Notes under the pieces: model-generated
Databases searched by the model: none
What the model was told of the DNA's origin: nothing
What the model saw: only the letters and a program-made list of their open reading frames with translations
Made by a program: the position numbers and the translations under genes
Shown here: in pieces, positions 1 through 9,986 of the stretch
Layout of the letters: every line of letters starts with the position of its first letter
Numbering within the stretch: the first letter of the stretch is position 1
Assembly (NCBI RefSeq): GCF_000196015.1
Contig: NC_007974.2
Location: forward strand, 1,674,001-1,738,000
DNA length: 64,000 bases
Direction: 5' to 3'
DNA from: Cupriavidus metallidurans CH34
GTDB lineage: Bacteria > Pseudomonadota > Gammaproteobacteria > Burkholderiales > Burkholderiaceae

Positions 1-1
1 C

Positions 2-931
2 GAGGACCTGGGCGGCGGCAACCAGGCGCTGTTCGTGCTGGAGTCCGGCTTTCAATGGGACACCGGAGCGCTGCAAAGCGCCCCCTTGTTCAACCGCCAG
101 TCGTACCTCGGCATCCAGAACGCCACCGTCGGCAAGTTCTCGTTCGGCCGTCAGTACACGTCGTTCTTCGACGGCATGGCCAACTTCGCCCCGCTTCGCT
201 TTGCGGCCACCTATGAGCCGGGCATCTGGTGGATGGGCCTGAACTACCGCGAAGACAACATGGTCAAGTACACGGGCCAGTTCGGACCGTTCCAGGCCGT
301 GGCGCACTTCTCGTTCGGCACCGGCGTGGCCGTGCAGAACGCCACCATCCTGCTAGCCAATGGCGGCGCCGGCGAAGTGCCGGGGCACTTCTCCGACAAC
401 ACCGGCTACGGCGGCTCGCTGATGTACCTGAGCAACGGCCTGGGCTTCTCCCTCGCAGCGGACGAATGGCGTCCGGCAGCGGTCACCGGCCAGCCAGGCA
501 AGATGACCAAGCTCGGTGCGGCGGCCCTCTACAACACCGGGCCGCTCAAGTTCACGGCCGGCTATCGCTACAACAAGGGAGAGTTCTCGAACGGCGGCAC
601 GCTGCTGCGTGACGACTACTGGTGGGCAGGCGTGAACTATCAGGCCACGCCGGCACTGGGACTGTCCCTGGCCTACTACTTCGCCAACGTCAAACAGGCC
701 AGCGCGGCAGCTAACACCCCGACAAGCAATCCGCCCAACATGCACCAGGTCAGCTTCATCGCCGACTACAACTTCAGCAAGCGCACTGACGTCTATCTGT
801 CGGCCGGCTGGGCGCACAACGGTGGCCTCAGCTTTGACGGCGCCGCCACGGCCTATGCCTTCAAGTACCCGACCATGACCGGACAGCAGAACATGATCGG
901 GGTGACGGTAGGCATCCGGCAGATCTTCTGA
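2..931 (+). CDS. Gram-negative porin (3' part, 5' end outside window)
   Basis: This is the C-terminal 309 residues of an outer-membrane general porin of the Burkholderiales type, a trimeric beta-barrel that lets small hydrophilic solutes diffuse in. The frame is open from the first bases of the window and starts inside the typical segment reading EDLGGGNQALFVLESGF. Alternating aromatic/hydrophobic strands continue throughout, and the protein ends in a terminal Phe (VGIRQIF), the usual outer-membrane assembly signal. The signal peptide and first strands lie upstream of the window. The gene is followed by a strong terminator and looks like the end of its transcription unit. Family assignment is confident; substrate preference cannot be told. 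Confidence 0.93.
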   Translation, partial: EDLGGGNQALFVLESGFQWDTGALQSAPLFNRQSYLGIQNATVGKFSFGRQYTSFFDGMANFAPLRFAATYEPGIWWMGLNYREDNMVKYTGQFGPFQAVAHFSFGTGVAVQNATILLANGGAGEVPGHFSDNTGYGGSLMYLSNGLGFSLAADEWRPAAVTGQPGKMTKLGAAALYNTGPLKFTAGYRYNKGEFSNGGTLLRDDYWWAGVNYQATPALGLSLAYYFANVKQASAAANTPTSNPPNMHQVSFIADYNFSKRTDVYLSAGWAHNGGLSFDGAATAYAFKYPTMTGQQNMIGVTVGIRQIF

Positions 932-961
932 CCAAAACCCTGTTCCTTGTCTCAGCCCTTG

Positions 962-993
962 CGGTGGCCGACGGCGGCCACCGTTCTTTTTTT
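962..993 (+). terminator. Rho-independent terminator of the porin gene
   Basis: A perfect 9-bp stem (CGGTGGCCG / CGGCCACCG) with a 4-nt loop is followed directly by TTCTTTTTTT. It lies 30 nt after the porin stop codon. Confidence 0.9.
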
Positions 994-1162
994 GGGGGCT
1001 CTTCGTCGATTTGCGGGGCCAGGGAGTGACTCAGAACAAGCCACAAGAGACCGTCACCATGGCGGAAAGCGGACATCCAGCCTGGAGGCTCACAGATCTG
1101 AAGCGTCAGTCAATTTGCGTTGCGCGGCGGCATATAATCCCGGGGCACAATTAGGAGGTGAA

Positions 1163-1591
1163 ATGACCGTACCGTGTTCCGTGCAGTGCCTGTGTGGCGC
1201 CGTCAATATCAAGCTGAATGGCCAACCTCAGGCAAGGGCTAATTGCCACTGTCGGTCGTGCCAGGATTTCTACGGGACTTCAATGTTGTCGGCGACTGCG
1301 TGGCTAGCTGAACAAGTCACCGTCGCCAGTGGTAGCGTGTCGAGCTTTTCGCACCCGTCAAAAGACTTGTCGCGAACATTCTGCTCCGGTTGCGGTGAGA
1401 CGGTGTTTGGCACGAACCGGCTCGGCATGCGCGTCCTTCCTAATACCATTTTCGCCCGAGCCGCTGGCGGTGAAGTGCCCGAGGAAATGCGACCGACGAT
1501 GCATCTTTTTTACCGGCATCGGATTATCGACATACAGGACGAGTTGCCGAAGTACCTCGACGGATGGGACGGCCCGACTTACCAAGCTTAG
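1163..1591 (+). CDS. GFA/CENP-V domain zinc protein (glutathione-dependent formaldehyde-activating family)
   Basis: A 142-residue protein of the GFA family, which has a Mss4-like zinc-binding fold; the founding member condenses formaldehyde with glutathione, but most members have unknown substrates. Zinc-ligand Cys motifs are visible in order: CLCG near residue 9, CHCRSC near residue 28 and CSGCG near residue 74. The start is set by AGGAGG just upstream of ATG 1163; the frame is open further upstream, but that part has no ribosome site and overlaps the terminator region. It appears monocistronic. The fold is confident, the reaction is not. Confidence 0.88.
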   Translation: MTVPCSVQCLCGAVNIKLNGQPQARANCHCRSCQDFYGTSMLSATAWLAEQVTVASGSVSSFSHPSKDLSRTFCSGCGETVFGTNRLGMRVLPNTIFARAAGGEVPEEMRPTMHLFYRHRIIDIQDELPKYLDGWDGPTYQA

Positions 1592-1839
1592 TTATGCAAC
1601 GAACCTCGACGTGCCTTCGGAACTCGGCGCCGAGTGTGAGCGACTTGCGACACGTTCGCGAAAGATCGCAATGGCCGGCTATCGACGGTCCGGCCTAAGA
1701 TAGATCCGAGTGCACTGCCTCAGTGCTCGTCGATGTGGACTATCGGTCGACCTGCACCGCGAGCGATCCGGCTTTCACGACGGCTGCGCCAGTGGCAGCA
1801 CAGCTGCGGCCACACAGTACACGTGCACTCACACTACGT

Positions 1840-2394
1840 TCATTCGAGGAACACGTACTCCGCGAGATAGGGGCTACGCCCTTCCTCGCCCTCGTGCACG
1901 CAGGCTTGCGCGGGGGCCGCGCCGCCGTGCGTGGCAAGCCGCTGCACATAGCGCACCGTGCTCAGGAGGCCCGGACCGCCCGCATTGGTGGAAGAGAGGA
2001 GCAGCATTGGAATCGCCGCGCTGTCGTCGGGATTGGCGGCGTGCTGCATCAGCTTGCCAGTGATCCGGCTGCCGTCCAGCGCTTCCCACGACGGCCCCGC
2101 GCCGTGCCTGACGACGAGCTGGCCGGAGGCGTCGTAGAGATCGGCTTGTGGCGCCTGAAAGGTCCATGTCAGTTGATTAGCGGCGTCGCGCCTGCAGACG
2201 TAGATCTGCACGCCCGATGCCTCGAGCGAGGCCACCGCGTGAGTCATGCCGGCGGGCTGCAGCACGCCCGGCACCGGCGACTGGGCCTGAGCCAACGAAA
2301 GCGCCACGCTACCGGCCAGCGCCGTCGCGATCGCAAAGGCGCGTCGCGTTGCCAGGCGGACGCCACGGCTGCCTCTACGAATCGATTGGTTCAT
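1840..2394 (-). CDS. DUF3455 secreted protein
   Basis: A 184-residue protein with a basic N-terminus and hydrophobic core, cleaved probably after SLAQAQ (about residue 38), so exported. The mature part carries the DUF3455 hallmarks: a QIYVC segment, TWTFQAPQADLYD, a HGAGPSWEALDGS motif and a late conserved Cys. The domain's function is not established; it is found in bacteria and fungi as a small secreted beta-rich domain. GGGGA lies 8 nt before ATG 2394. The gene is flanked by about 250 bp of non-coding DNA on each side and has no obvious partner. Confidence 0.85.
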   Translation of the reverse strand: MNQSIRRGSRGVRLATRRAFAIATALAGSVALSLAQAQSPVPGVLQPAGMTHAVASLEASGVQIYVCRRDAANQLTWTFQAPQADLYDASGQLVVRHGAGPSWEALDGSRITGKLMQHAANPDDSAAIPMLLLSSTNAGGPGLLSTVRYVQRLATHGGAAPAQACVHEGEEGRSPYLAEYVFLE

Positions 2395-2621
2395 GCGCGT
2401 TGTCCCCGATGAATGTCTCAGCGTGCCAGCCGATCATACCGGGAAACCGCGGCGAGACGCGGGCGCCGCCGTGCACGTCACTTCGGTTCGTGCACAACGG
2501 GGCGCGTGCGTAATCCACCACATCGGTCGATCAGGTGTGCAACTTCATGCTACTGACGCATTCGACCCTTCTCTGTCATTGGCCAATGGTTGGGTGAGGG
2601 GCAGAGTTCCACCACGAAGCG

Positions 2622-2933
2622 TCATCCATGTAGGGATCCGGCAATCGCATTGAGCCAATCCGGATAATCGTCGTTTTCGGCGTAGTAGACAATTGCTGCG
2701 ACTCGTTGATCTGATGAGAGTCGGCTCGCAGATTCGCCCAGTACTTCATCGAGGGCTATGGATACCTCAAGAAAATACTCAAAACCCTCTAGCAGCACGT
2801 TGCCAGGAATGCTGTATTCGTCGGTCAATGAAACCAACCGCGCGTCTGAGTTTGCTGTCCATGGTCGTTTCGCGACGATGGTGAGTGTGCTATCGGCCGA
2901 CTCCAAGTCCGCGATGATGGAAGCAAGGTTCAT
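2622..2933 (-). CDS. Small acidic hypothetical protein (DUF7716-like)
   Basis: A 103-residue acidic protein without signal peptide or membrane segment. It ends in a YYAENDDYPDWLNAI segment that I associate with small DUF7716-type proteins, often orphan immunity-like proteins; this is recall, not a search. A GGAGA stretch lies about 10 nt before ATG 2933. Immediately upstream there is a short open stretch with protein-like composition (2936-3070) but no recognisable gene. Function unknown. Confidence 0.6.
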   Translation of the reverse strand: MNLASIIADLESADSTLTIVAKRPWTANSDARLVSLTDEYSIPGNVLLEGFEYFLEVSIALDEVLGESASRLSSDQRVAAIVYYAENDDYPDWLNAIAGSLHG

Positions 2934-3113
2934 TTGAATCCGACTCTCCGTCGTCGTATGTGATCCGCCATAAATCAGCAGTTCGCCTCAGTCGGGCGGC
3001 ACCCTCGACGGCCGGATGTCCAGTTGGTGCACTTGAATTGGAATTGTGTGCAATCCAGGCAGGCATGTCGGGTGTCGGTTCCTGGCCGGAAAGGGACCAC
3101 AGTCGCGTCCTTC

Positions 3114-4460
3114 TTACTGCATCCGCGCCAGCACGAGCAACACCACCGTGACCGTCACGGCGCCGCCAATGCGGGTTGCAATCTGCGCGAAAGGCATAAG
3201 CGTCATCCGGTTGGCGGCGGTAAGAATCGCCACGTCCCCTGTTCCTCCCTGGCCGCTGTGGCAGGCAGTTACGATGGCGGTGTCGATCGGGTACATCTTC
3301 ATCCAGGTGCCCACCAAGGCGCCAACGGCCATCAGCGTTGCCACGGTGGCGACGATGGTGATGATCGTCGGCAGGTTGAATGCGGCGATCAGTTTGTCCC
3401 AAGGTGTCAACGACACGCCGATCGCGAACAGCAACGGGTAGGTGACCGCCGTCGAGAAGAACTTGTACACCACAAATGCACCCTCCTGCAGTGGTGGTGA
3501 CACGGCCTGCGTCAGCTTGAGCAGTACCGCGATGAAGAGCATGGCCACCGGCGCCGGCAGACCGAAGAGGCGATGGCACATGATACCGACCACATAGAGA
3601 GTCAGCGCCGTTACGCCCGCCGCGGCGATGTGGTCCACATCGACGTGCCCAGTGATTTCCTTCTGGTTCGCGTCCAGTTCATCGTGCTCGCCGGGTTGCA
3701 GACGGCCCTCGCCGGTATAGGCGGGGTAGCGTTTGCCCAGGTAGTTCAGCGTGCCGGACAGGATGATCGCGGTAAGACTGCCAAGCATCACGGGCGGCAG
3801 TACCGTCGCGAACAAAAGGCCCTGGTCCTGGTGAAGGATCTCGCTGTAGCCGATGGAGAGCGGAATCGCCCCCTCGCCTACACCGCCGGCCATGATGGGC
3901 ACGACGATATAGAAGAACGTGTGCGAGGTACCGAGGCCGAGTGCGGTGCCGACAAGCGTGCCGACCGCGCCCGCCGCGATGGAACCCGCGGCCAGCGGCA
4001 CGAATATCTTCAGGAAGCCCTTGATCAGCACATGGCGATCCATGCCAAGAATGCTGCCGACGATGATGCAGGCGATGAACAGGTAGAGAAAATTCGTTGC
4101 CTTGGTAAAGTCCGCTGTGACTTTGACCACCTGCTCGGGCAAGAGCTTGTAGTACACCAGCGCGGATGGCACGAAGGTGGCGAAGATGGCCGCCGCGCCG
4201 ATGGCGCGGATAAGAGGGATGCGCTTGCCGATCTCCGCGAGCGTGAAGCCGCAGAATGCAAACAGGACAATGACCAGCGAGATCTCGTTGGCAAGCTTGT
4301 GGATGGAGATCAGTACAGCGAGCAGTGCGGCGGCCAGGATATAGACCGGCAGCGGGAAGATGCCGATGCGAATTTCCATCAGGCGCCACCAGCCATGAGG
4401 CCAGAATCTTGCGTTCTGAGGTGCTTCGTTGGGTTGCGTAACGACCGGTTCGGCTTCCAT
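3114..4460 (-). CDS. 2-hydroxycarboxylate transporter (CitS/MaeN family)
   Basis: A sodium- or proton-coupled carrier for malate, citrate or a related 2-hydroxycarboxylate in the cytoplasmic membrane (2HCT family). About 11 hydrophobic segments are visible after a short hydrophilic N-terminus, and the family motif AGGVGEGAIPLS is intact in the first half, with a second conserved re-entrant motif (HSGQGGTGDVAILTA) near the C-terminus. ATG 4460 is chosen because GGAGA sits about 10 nt upstream; the frame continues to ATG 4553 and TTG 4580, both without good ribosome sites. The 448-residue length fits the family. No regulator or decarboxylase/lyase partner is adjacent, so the substrate stays open. 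Confidence 0.9.
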   Translation of the reverse strand: MEAEPVVTQPNEAPQNARFWPHGWWRLMEIRIGIFPLPVYILAAALLAVLISIHKLANEISLVIVLFAFCGFTLAEIGKRIPLIRAIGAAAIFATFVPSALVYYKLLPEQVVKVTADFTKATNFLYLFIACIIVGSILGMDRHVLIKGFLKIFVPLAAGSIAAGAVGTLVGTALGLGTSHTFFYIVVPIMAGGVGEGAIPLSIGYSEILHQDQGLLFATVLPPVMLGSLTAIILSGTLNYLGKRYPAYTGEGRLQPGEHDELDANQKEITGHVDVDHIAAAGVTALTLYVVGIMCHRLFGLPAPVAMLFIAVLLKLTQAVSPPLQEGAFVVYKFFSTAVTYPLLFAIGVSLTPWDKLIAAFNLPTIITIVATVATLMAVGALVGTWMKMYPIDTAIVTACHSGQGGTGDVAILTAANRMTLMPFAQIATRIGGAVTVTVVLLVLARMQ

Positions 4461-4987
4461 GGCTGACGTTCTCCGAAGGCGAGGGGCCGGCGCGGCGCAG
4501 GCAGGCAGTTCAGACCGCCTGTTGGGGTCGACAGCGTCCGGTTTGCTGTCCATCTTGGTAGCCGATGTAGTCAAAGTCAAACTGCCTGCCGGACAGGACC
4601 GCAGTCATGATCGCGGCCGCGCCTATTCCGGGCCGGAGGGCCGCTCGCAGCCATAATGCGGCGTGGCAGGCGCTTTACACCCCGATGCATCCAACGGTTG
4701 CGTCTATCTTGTCAGCGGCGTGCGGGAGGCGTGTGAATCGAGAGTCGCATCATCAAACACGAAAAAGCGGGCGCTGCCGGGGGAGGATAGGGCTTGCATG
4801 TTGTTGTGCGCGGAGCCGGGACGCCGACTATAGAAGTCTGCGGGAAGAGCGATACTCGCAATTCGGGATTTCTTATTGGAAATGTGACGGCCCTCCGTGC
4901 GTGGACGGCTACCGACCCGTAGCGGCCGAACGGAAAGGCTAACTTGACCGGCTGTTGTCGAGTGCCTTTCCGACGGTCATGGAATCA
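4461..4987. other. Intergenic region between transporter and DUF1254 gene
   Basis: No convincing gene. It should contain the promoter of the 2HCT transporter on the minus strand. A long-loop inverted repeat (CGGAAAGGC ... GCCTTTCCG, about 4930-4972) lies just beyond the stop of the DUF1254 gene and could be a weak terminator; there is no T-run. Confidence 0.4.
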
Positions 4988-6508
4988 TCATTTGACCTTC
5001 TCGATGTCACCCGGCTTCCAAGTCTGGTCGAAGAACGCCTTTTCCGGTGAGTACAACCGCAGGATGACGAAATAGCCCTTGCCAGGCACCGTCCGCAGCC
5101 AGTTCTTCTCCTTGCCGGCCGGCGCGGTGGGCCCGAAATAGAGGTTGGTCGAGCCGTCGGGGTTCTGCACCGGCTTGTCCATTTGGTTGAGCGACGGGTG
5201 CGACTGGCCATTGTCGAGTCCTGACGCCGTGGTGCCGTCGTAGACCGTGGCGGACCAGAAGTTCTTCGCCGGAATGTTGGGTGGCAGATGTAGCGTGTAC
5301 GACTGGCCACCGTCGAGAAAATTGCCGTCCTTGTCGCGCGAGGTGACCGGGTACTTCGCGCCTGCGTTAACAATGTTCTTCACCATACCCGGGCTGGCCG
5401 AGTACGCGCTGGTGAAATAGCCCGACCGCTGCTCGAAGTTCGTATACGTGCGCGATGACTGGAACGAGGTGTCCTCGCCGGCGAAGACATTGACCCATTG
5501 CCTGTCGGCGTAGTACTTGCCGCCAGGCTCCTTGACTACCATGTCGGCGATCACGACCTTGCTGATCTTGAAGCCGGTCTGCGCTGCGCGTTCAAGCAGG
5601 CTACGCATTTCAGGGCTGGGCGAGAACGGCTTGCCCTTCTCGATGCCAATGGTATGCAGGAACCCTCGCATGTCGAGGTCCGACGGGTCCACGTACTCGC
5701 TGTCGATGAAGCGCGACATCATGTCGAAGTAACTCGCATCACGTGGGAACAGCAGATCGGCCGGCTTGCCGTTGGCGTCGGGAAACTGCATCGGCCGCGC
5801 CGACGCCTTCTGGCCCAGCGGATAGATGCGCGTGGCAGCGATCTGCGCGTTCGGCTTCGACAGGTCCTTCGGGTCGGTAAAGAACGTGCGCCAGAACAGG
5901 AAGACGTTGTACGTCCGGGACCGATAGACGAACGCCCCCTTTGGCAGCGATCCCTTCGGCGGTTCGCCCTTGTAGTCGGGCGGCAGCAGCACGTATGTCC
6001 CGCCCTTGCCCTTGTCCGGGCCGGCCAGGCCGACGTCGCCTGTCCAGGTGCGGCCTTCGGTCGTCGGTCCCACGAGCGGCCGCTGGAAGAAGTCGTCGAG
6101 GATACCCTGTACACCAGCCGGCGCTTCGACGACGATCGGGCCGTCCTTCTTGAGATCCAGATAGCCCATCGCGTAGACCACATCGGAGTTCGGCGTCGTC
6201 ACCTGTGTGGAAGCCTTGATCCGTTCCTTCCAGACCGGTAGAACGTTGTAGCCGCCGCCAAAGACTTTCTCCGAGCCTTCCTTCATCGCCCAGATGTTGA
6301 TGGCCGGCAGCGCCCACAAATAGGCTTGCGTCGCACGCTGGAAGAGAAGTTCTTCCTGCAGCATCCGTGACGTCTCTGGCGTCGGATAGTCCTTCTCGAA
6401 TGCCGCATTGGCAAGGGCGTCGTAGCGGGAACTCTGTGCTATCGCGGCACCGGAGAGACCCAGTGCAAGCGCAGCCAATGCGATTGACGTCCAGCGCAGT
6501 TCTTTCAT
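4988..6508 (-). CDS. DUF1254/DUF1214 secreted protein
   Basis: A 506-residue exported protein with a cleavable signal peptide (ALGLSGAAIAQ, cut near residue 25). The N-terminal half is the DUF1254 domain (around FQRATQAYLWALPAIN, with QVTTPNSDVVYAMGYLDL) and the C-terminal half is DUF1214 (NFWSATVYDGTTASGLDN, then DGSTNLYFGPTAPAGKEKNW). Biochemical function is unknown for the family. GGAG lies 6 nt before ATG 6508. It is downstream of, and related to, the next gene (6552-8090), from which it is separated by only 43 bp, so the two probably form one transcript produced by tandem duplication. Confidence 0.9.
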   Translation of the reverse strand: MKELRWTSIALAALALGLSGAAIAQSSRYDALANAAFEKDYPTPETSRMLQEELLFQRATQAYLWALPAINIWAMKEGSEKVFGGGYNVLPVWKERIKASTQVTTPNSDVVYAMGYLDLKKDGPIVVEAPAGVQGILDDFFQRPLVGPTTEGRTWTGDVGLAGPDKGKGGTYVLLPPDYKGEPPKGSLPKGAFVYRSRTYNVFLFWRTFFTDPKDLSKPNAQIAATRIYPLGQKASARPMQFPDANGKPADLLFPRDASYFDMMSRFIDSEYVDPSDLDMRGFLHTIGIEKGKPFSPSPEMRSLLERAAQTGFKISKVVIADMVVKEPGGKYYADRQWVNVFAGEDTSFQSSRTYTNFEQRSGYFTSAYSASPGMVKNIVNAGAKYPVTSRDKDGNFLDGGQSYTLHLPPNIPAKNFWSATVYDGTTASGLDNGQSHPSLNQMDKPVQNPDGSTNLYFGPTAPAGKEKNWLRTVPGKGYFVILRLYSPEKAFFDQTWKPGDIEKVK

Positions 6509-6551
6509 CTCAAGCTCCGATCTACGTGTACTTGTTGCAGCCAGGCAAATG

Positions 6552-8090
6552 TCAGGCCACCTTGCGGATCACGGGTGGCTTCCACGAGCCATCAAGAATC
6601 GGCTGCTTGCCCCAATAGGCTCGAATGTAGAGTGAGAAGGCGCCGTTCGGAGCCGGCAGCCAATTGGATTCGCGCTCGGCGCCGGGGGACTTCGCGCCGG
6701 CATACAACGTCAGCGATCCATCGGCGTTCCGCTTCAGCGTAGTGTTCTTGGTGCCGAGCGAATAGCGCTTGAGGTTGTTGGGGTGGAAAAGGTGCTTGTC
6801 GTTGTATAGCGTCAGCGACCAGAAGCCGTTGACAGGCGGCTCCTGCCCGGCGGGGAAGACAATCTCGTAGTTGCTCGCGCCGTTCAGCGCCGCCCCAGCC
6901 GCATCGAAGTCCGTGTAGAAATACTGGGTTTCGTGGGGGCGGTTGTCGAACATGTTCGACTTGGCCGTGCCGGTGCGGTCGAAGTAGTCGAGTCCGGTCT
7001 GGGCGTTGTTGGTCGAGCGGTTCCAGCCATTGCCTGCGGAGAGCCCGTTGCGGCGCCATTCGAAAAACGGCCCGATCGCGTCACGCTCGGTCTCGACCGC
7101 AGCCGATACCAGCGCCTTCTTGATCTCCGCATCACGGTTGGCAACGTCCATCAGTGAACGGAACTGCGCGTATAGCGCCTCCTCGCCGGGGAGCGGCGGC
7201 ACAGTGTCCAACACCTGCGCAAACTGGTCGAAGAACTTCTCCGGGATAACCCATTTGGTTTCGCCTTCGCTCGCACCACCTTCGGACTTTGGCCCGGGAA
7301 TCTCGGGAGCCCTGGCCCAGTCAATGGTCTTCATACGGCCATCGAACTGTTTCAGCGGGTAAAAGACAATCTGGTTGAGGACTGGCTGAATAGCTTTGCG
7401 GTCCTCGGCGGTGTCATTCATGAAGACGCGTGGAATGGCGTTAGCCAGCGACGTCGGGCAGCGAACCACGGCAGTGATGCCAGCAGGCTTGGTGCCCTTC
7501 CAGTTCGGCCCCGCGAGCAGGTAGAACCCGGGCTTGGTCTTGTAGGGCTTGCCGACCTGGCCGAATTGGTTCGTCCGGGCGTCGTACAGTGCGTAAACCC
7601 AGAACCGATCTCCAAAATTGGGCACTTGGGCCACCACCGGCTCTTCGTCCAACTGGAAAAAGCCCAGCCCGTAGACCACGTCCTGGTTCGGACAAGTCAC
7701 GAATGTTTGAGCCGGATCGATGTAGTCGTGAAGCATACCCACCTGGCCGCGCGGCGCAGCGGGCAACACACCGTTCAGCAGGCCGGGATGCGGTGCCTGA
7801 GTAATGCGCGCAAAGCGGTTGAGCATATTGACCATCGGCCAACCCCACACATAAGCCATACGGGCAATCACCTGCGCGTAGCCGGCGTGCATCGCAAGGC
7901 CCGCCGGAGGATGAACCTCCTTTGCTGCGGACGTCCCCGCCGCGCCGGCGCTCGACTGGGCACCGCCTTTCGACTCTGCGGCCGATGCGGACGCCGGTAC
8001 GGTTGCGAGCGAAGTCAGTGCCACCGGGGCGATTCCGCCGAGGACCGTAAGCAGCCTGCGTGTGGTGTCAACCTTGTCCAGATCCGCCAT
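6552..8090 (-). CDS. DUF1254/DUF1214 exported protein, paralogue of the downstream gene
   Basis: A 512-residue relative of the adjacent gene with the same two domains: [17 protein letters not shown] and [16 protein letters not shown] (DUF1254), then [19 protein letters not shown] and [20 protein letters not shown] (DUF1214). The N-terminus [20 protein letters not shown] has a twin-Arg start and a long hydrophobic stretch, suggesting Tat-like export, unlike its Sec-type neighbour; this is inference. ATG 8090 is preferred (GAGG just upstream); TTG 8105 and ATG 8102 are in-frame alternatives. First gene of the pair. Confidence 0.88.
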   Translation of the reverse strand: MADLDKVDTTRRLLTVLGGIAPVALTSLATVPASASAAESKGGAQSSAGAAGTSAAKEVHPPAGLAMHAGYAQVIARMAYVWGWPMVNMLNRFARITQAPHPGLLNGVLPAAPRGQVGMLHDYIDPAQTFVTCPNQDVVYGLGFFQLDEEPVVAQVPNFGDRFWVYALYDARTNQFGQVGKPYKTKPGFYLLAGPNWKGTKPAGITAVVRCPTSLANAIPRVFMNDTAEDRKAIQPVLNQIVFYPLKQFDGRMKTIDWARAPEIPGPKSEGGASEGETKWVIPEKFFDQFAQVLDTVPPLPGEEALYAQFRSLMDVANRDAEIKKALVSAAVETERDAIGPFFEWRRNGLSAGNGWNRSTNNAQTGLDYFDRTGTAKSNMFDNRPHETQYFYTDFDAAGAALNGASNYEIVFPAGQEPPVNGFWSLTLYNDKHLFHPNNLKRYSLGTKNTTLKRNADGSLTLYAGAKSPGAERESNWLPAPNGAFSLYIRAYWGKQPILDGSWKPPVIRKVA

Positions 8091-8430
8091 TGTCAGCCTC
8101 ATCAATTAAGGAAAGGGGCGGGTGTGGTGCCCGTGACGAGCGAAAGCCGAAGGCGTCTCACATCCCGATCAGTCCCCAATACTGCACAGCCGGACGGACT
8201 GCGAGAAGTCAAAGATTTTGCGGCCGATATGAAAGATCTTGAGGATATGCAACGTATGCGGCGCTGGATGCTGACGCGGCGTTTCACTTTGCCGGACTGC
8301 CGTTGGTTTGCTGCGCCACTGACCGCATTGCATTGTGGAGCCGACATCCAAACGCGCCCCAGTGGCCGTCCGAAACCGGCCGAACTCGCCCTCCCCCCGA
8401 AATTGGCGATGAATCATTTTCTGACGACCC

Positions 8431-8556
8431 TTACCCGCCCTCGCCCTGTCCTGGGTCCGCCCATTCGGCGTCCAGCAGGTTCATGTTCTCCAGGATCTTC
8501 AGCAGATAGTGCAGCGCGTGAGTCACATGGTCGGCCGAGAAATCCTTGAGGAGCCG
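8431..8556 (-). other. Short open frame with protein-like sequence, possible small gene or remnant
   Basis: Between the DUF1254 pair and the MFS gene, a 41-codon open stretch on the minus strand reads like a real amphipathic helix (segments HALHYLLKILENMNLLDAEW and a Gly-rich tail) and ends in TAA. It has no ATG at its beginning; possible starts are GTG 8526 or an internal ATG, and an in-frame stop precedes it. It may be a tiny gene or the C-terminal remnant of a lost one. The rest of 8106-8627 shows nothing I recognise. Confidence 0.3.
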
Positions 8557-8627
8557 TTACCTCGCGCGGCTGGCAAGGCCAAGGACATGCGTCTGTCCGC
8601 ACGCCGGCGCGATGCCGACGCTGCCAC

Positions 8628-9953
8628 TCACTCGTCTTCCGCCTTGCTCATCACCACATTTGGCACTGACGCGGCGGGAGCCGCCATGAACGCCGTCTGG
8701 CGCGGCTTGTCGATGCTGTAGCGCAGGCGACCCGTCTCGATATAGAAGCGCAGGTTGCGATTTCTCATCAGATAGAACAGACCGACGAGCGCCGCGGCAA
8801 ATCCCGAAGCCGCCCCAACGCCCAGCGCCCAGCGCGGACCAAAGCGGTCCGCCACCCACCCCACCACTGGCGCGCCAAGCGGCGTGGTGCCCAGTGCAAT
8901 GGCCAGCAGGATAGCGATTACCCGGCCACGCATCGCCGGCTCGGTCGAGATCTGCACGAGGCTGTTGGTGGACGTGGTAAACGTCTGTGTCGATGCACCG
9001 ATCACCGCCAGCGTCAGGCCGAACAGCACCGCATTCGGCATCAATGCGCCAAACATGCAGCCCACGCCAAAGATGGTTGCAGCACCGACCAGGATCGCCA
9101 TGCGCGGCCGTGCCCGGCGCGCGGCCAGCAGCGTGCCGGTAACAGACCCTATCGCCATGGTCGAACTCAGCAAGCCGTACTGTCCCGCGCCGGCATGAAA
9201 CGCACTGACCGACATCGTCGAAATGAAGATCGGGAAGTTCAGGCCGAAGGTGCCGATCAGGAACAGCATGAACAGCGCCGCCTTCAGGTCGGGGCGCTTC
9301 CACACGTACCTGAATCCTTCCAGAAAGCTGCCGCGCGAGCGCTGCGCGGGCGGCTTCAGGTGCAGCTCGTGCTGACGCAACATGCGCAGCGCGCCGATCA
9401 CCGGGACGAACGACAGCGCGTTGATCAGGAATACCCATCCCGTGCCGATCGACGCAATGAGCAGGCCCGTGATCGCAGGGCCAATCATCCGCGCGCCATT
9501 GAACGAGGTGGAGTTCAGCGCAACGGCATTGGGCAGGTCCTCCTCGCCGACCAGATCGGAGACAAAGGTCTGCCGCGCGGGGGCGTCGAACGCGGTGACG
9601 CACCCGAGCAGCAATGCGAACACGTAGACATGCCACAGACGTACCAGGCCAGTGACGGTCATCAGGCCCAGCCCAAGCGCCAGCAAACCCATGGCCGTCT
9701 GCGTGATGAACAGCAGTTTGCGGCGGTTGAAGTGGTCGGCCGCATAGCCGGTAAGCGGCAACAACAGCATCTGGGGGCCGAACTGCAGCGACATCACGAT
9801 CCCGACGGCAGTCGCATTGTGATGCGTGAGTTCGGTGAGCACGAGCCAGTCCTGCGCCGTGCGCTGCATCCACGTGCCGATGTTGGACACGATCGCGCCA
9901 CTCGCCCACACCCGGTAGTTGAAGTTGCGCAGCGAACGGAATGTACGAGCCAC
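8628..9953 (-). CDS. MFS efflux transporter (EntS-like, MFS_3)
   Basis: A 441-residue major-facilitator exporter of the inner membrane with about 12 transmembrane segments. Family signs are the N-terminal RNFNYRVWASGAIVSNIGTWMQRTAQDWLV, the loop-2/3 motif GYAADHFNRRKLL, and DAPARQTFVSDLVGEEDLPNAVALNS in the middle, characteristic of the EntS/MFS_3 branch that exports siderophores or drugs. It begins at GTG 9953, 33 nt downstream of a MarR-type regulator, so the two form an operon. The substrate is unknown; the regulator pairing suggests inducible export of a toxic small aromatic or antibiotic-like compound. Confidence 0.9.
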   Translation of the reverse strand: MARTFRSLRNFNYRVWASGAIVSNIGTWMQRTAQDWLVLTELTHHNATAVGIVMSLQFGPQMLLLPLTGYAADHFNRRKLLFITQTAMGLLALGLGLMTVTGLVRLWHVYVFALLLGCVTAFDAPARQTFVSDLVGEEDLPNAVALNSTSFNGARMIGPAITGLLIASIGTGWVFLINALSFVPVIGALRMLRQHELHLKPPAQRSRGSFLEGFRYVWKRPDLKAALFMLFLIGTFGLNFPIFISTMSVSAFHAGAGQYGLLSSTMAIGSVTGTLLAARRARPRMAILVGAATIFGVGCMFGALMPNAVLFGLTLAVIGASTQTFTTSTNSLVQISTEPAMRGRVIAILLAIALGTTPLGAPVVGWVADRFGPRWALGVGAASGFAAALVGLFYLMRNRNLRFYIETGRLRYSIDKPRQTAFMAAPAASVPNVVMSKAEDE

Positions 9954-9986
9954 GGACGTGTTCCCTATGGATCTATCGTATTGACG

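Noticed and set aside
2936-3070. Short minus-strand stretch reading RTADLWRITYDDGESDSN before the 103-residue gene
   Set aside because: Looks slightly protein-like but has no start signal, family or supporting context.
6558-6579. CCACC...GGGTGG inverted repeat inside the DUF1254 gene
   Set aside because: Spacing is 22 bp, not 17, lacks the TGA core and lies in coding sequence.
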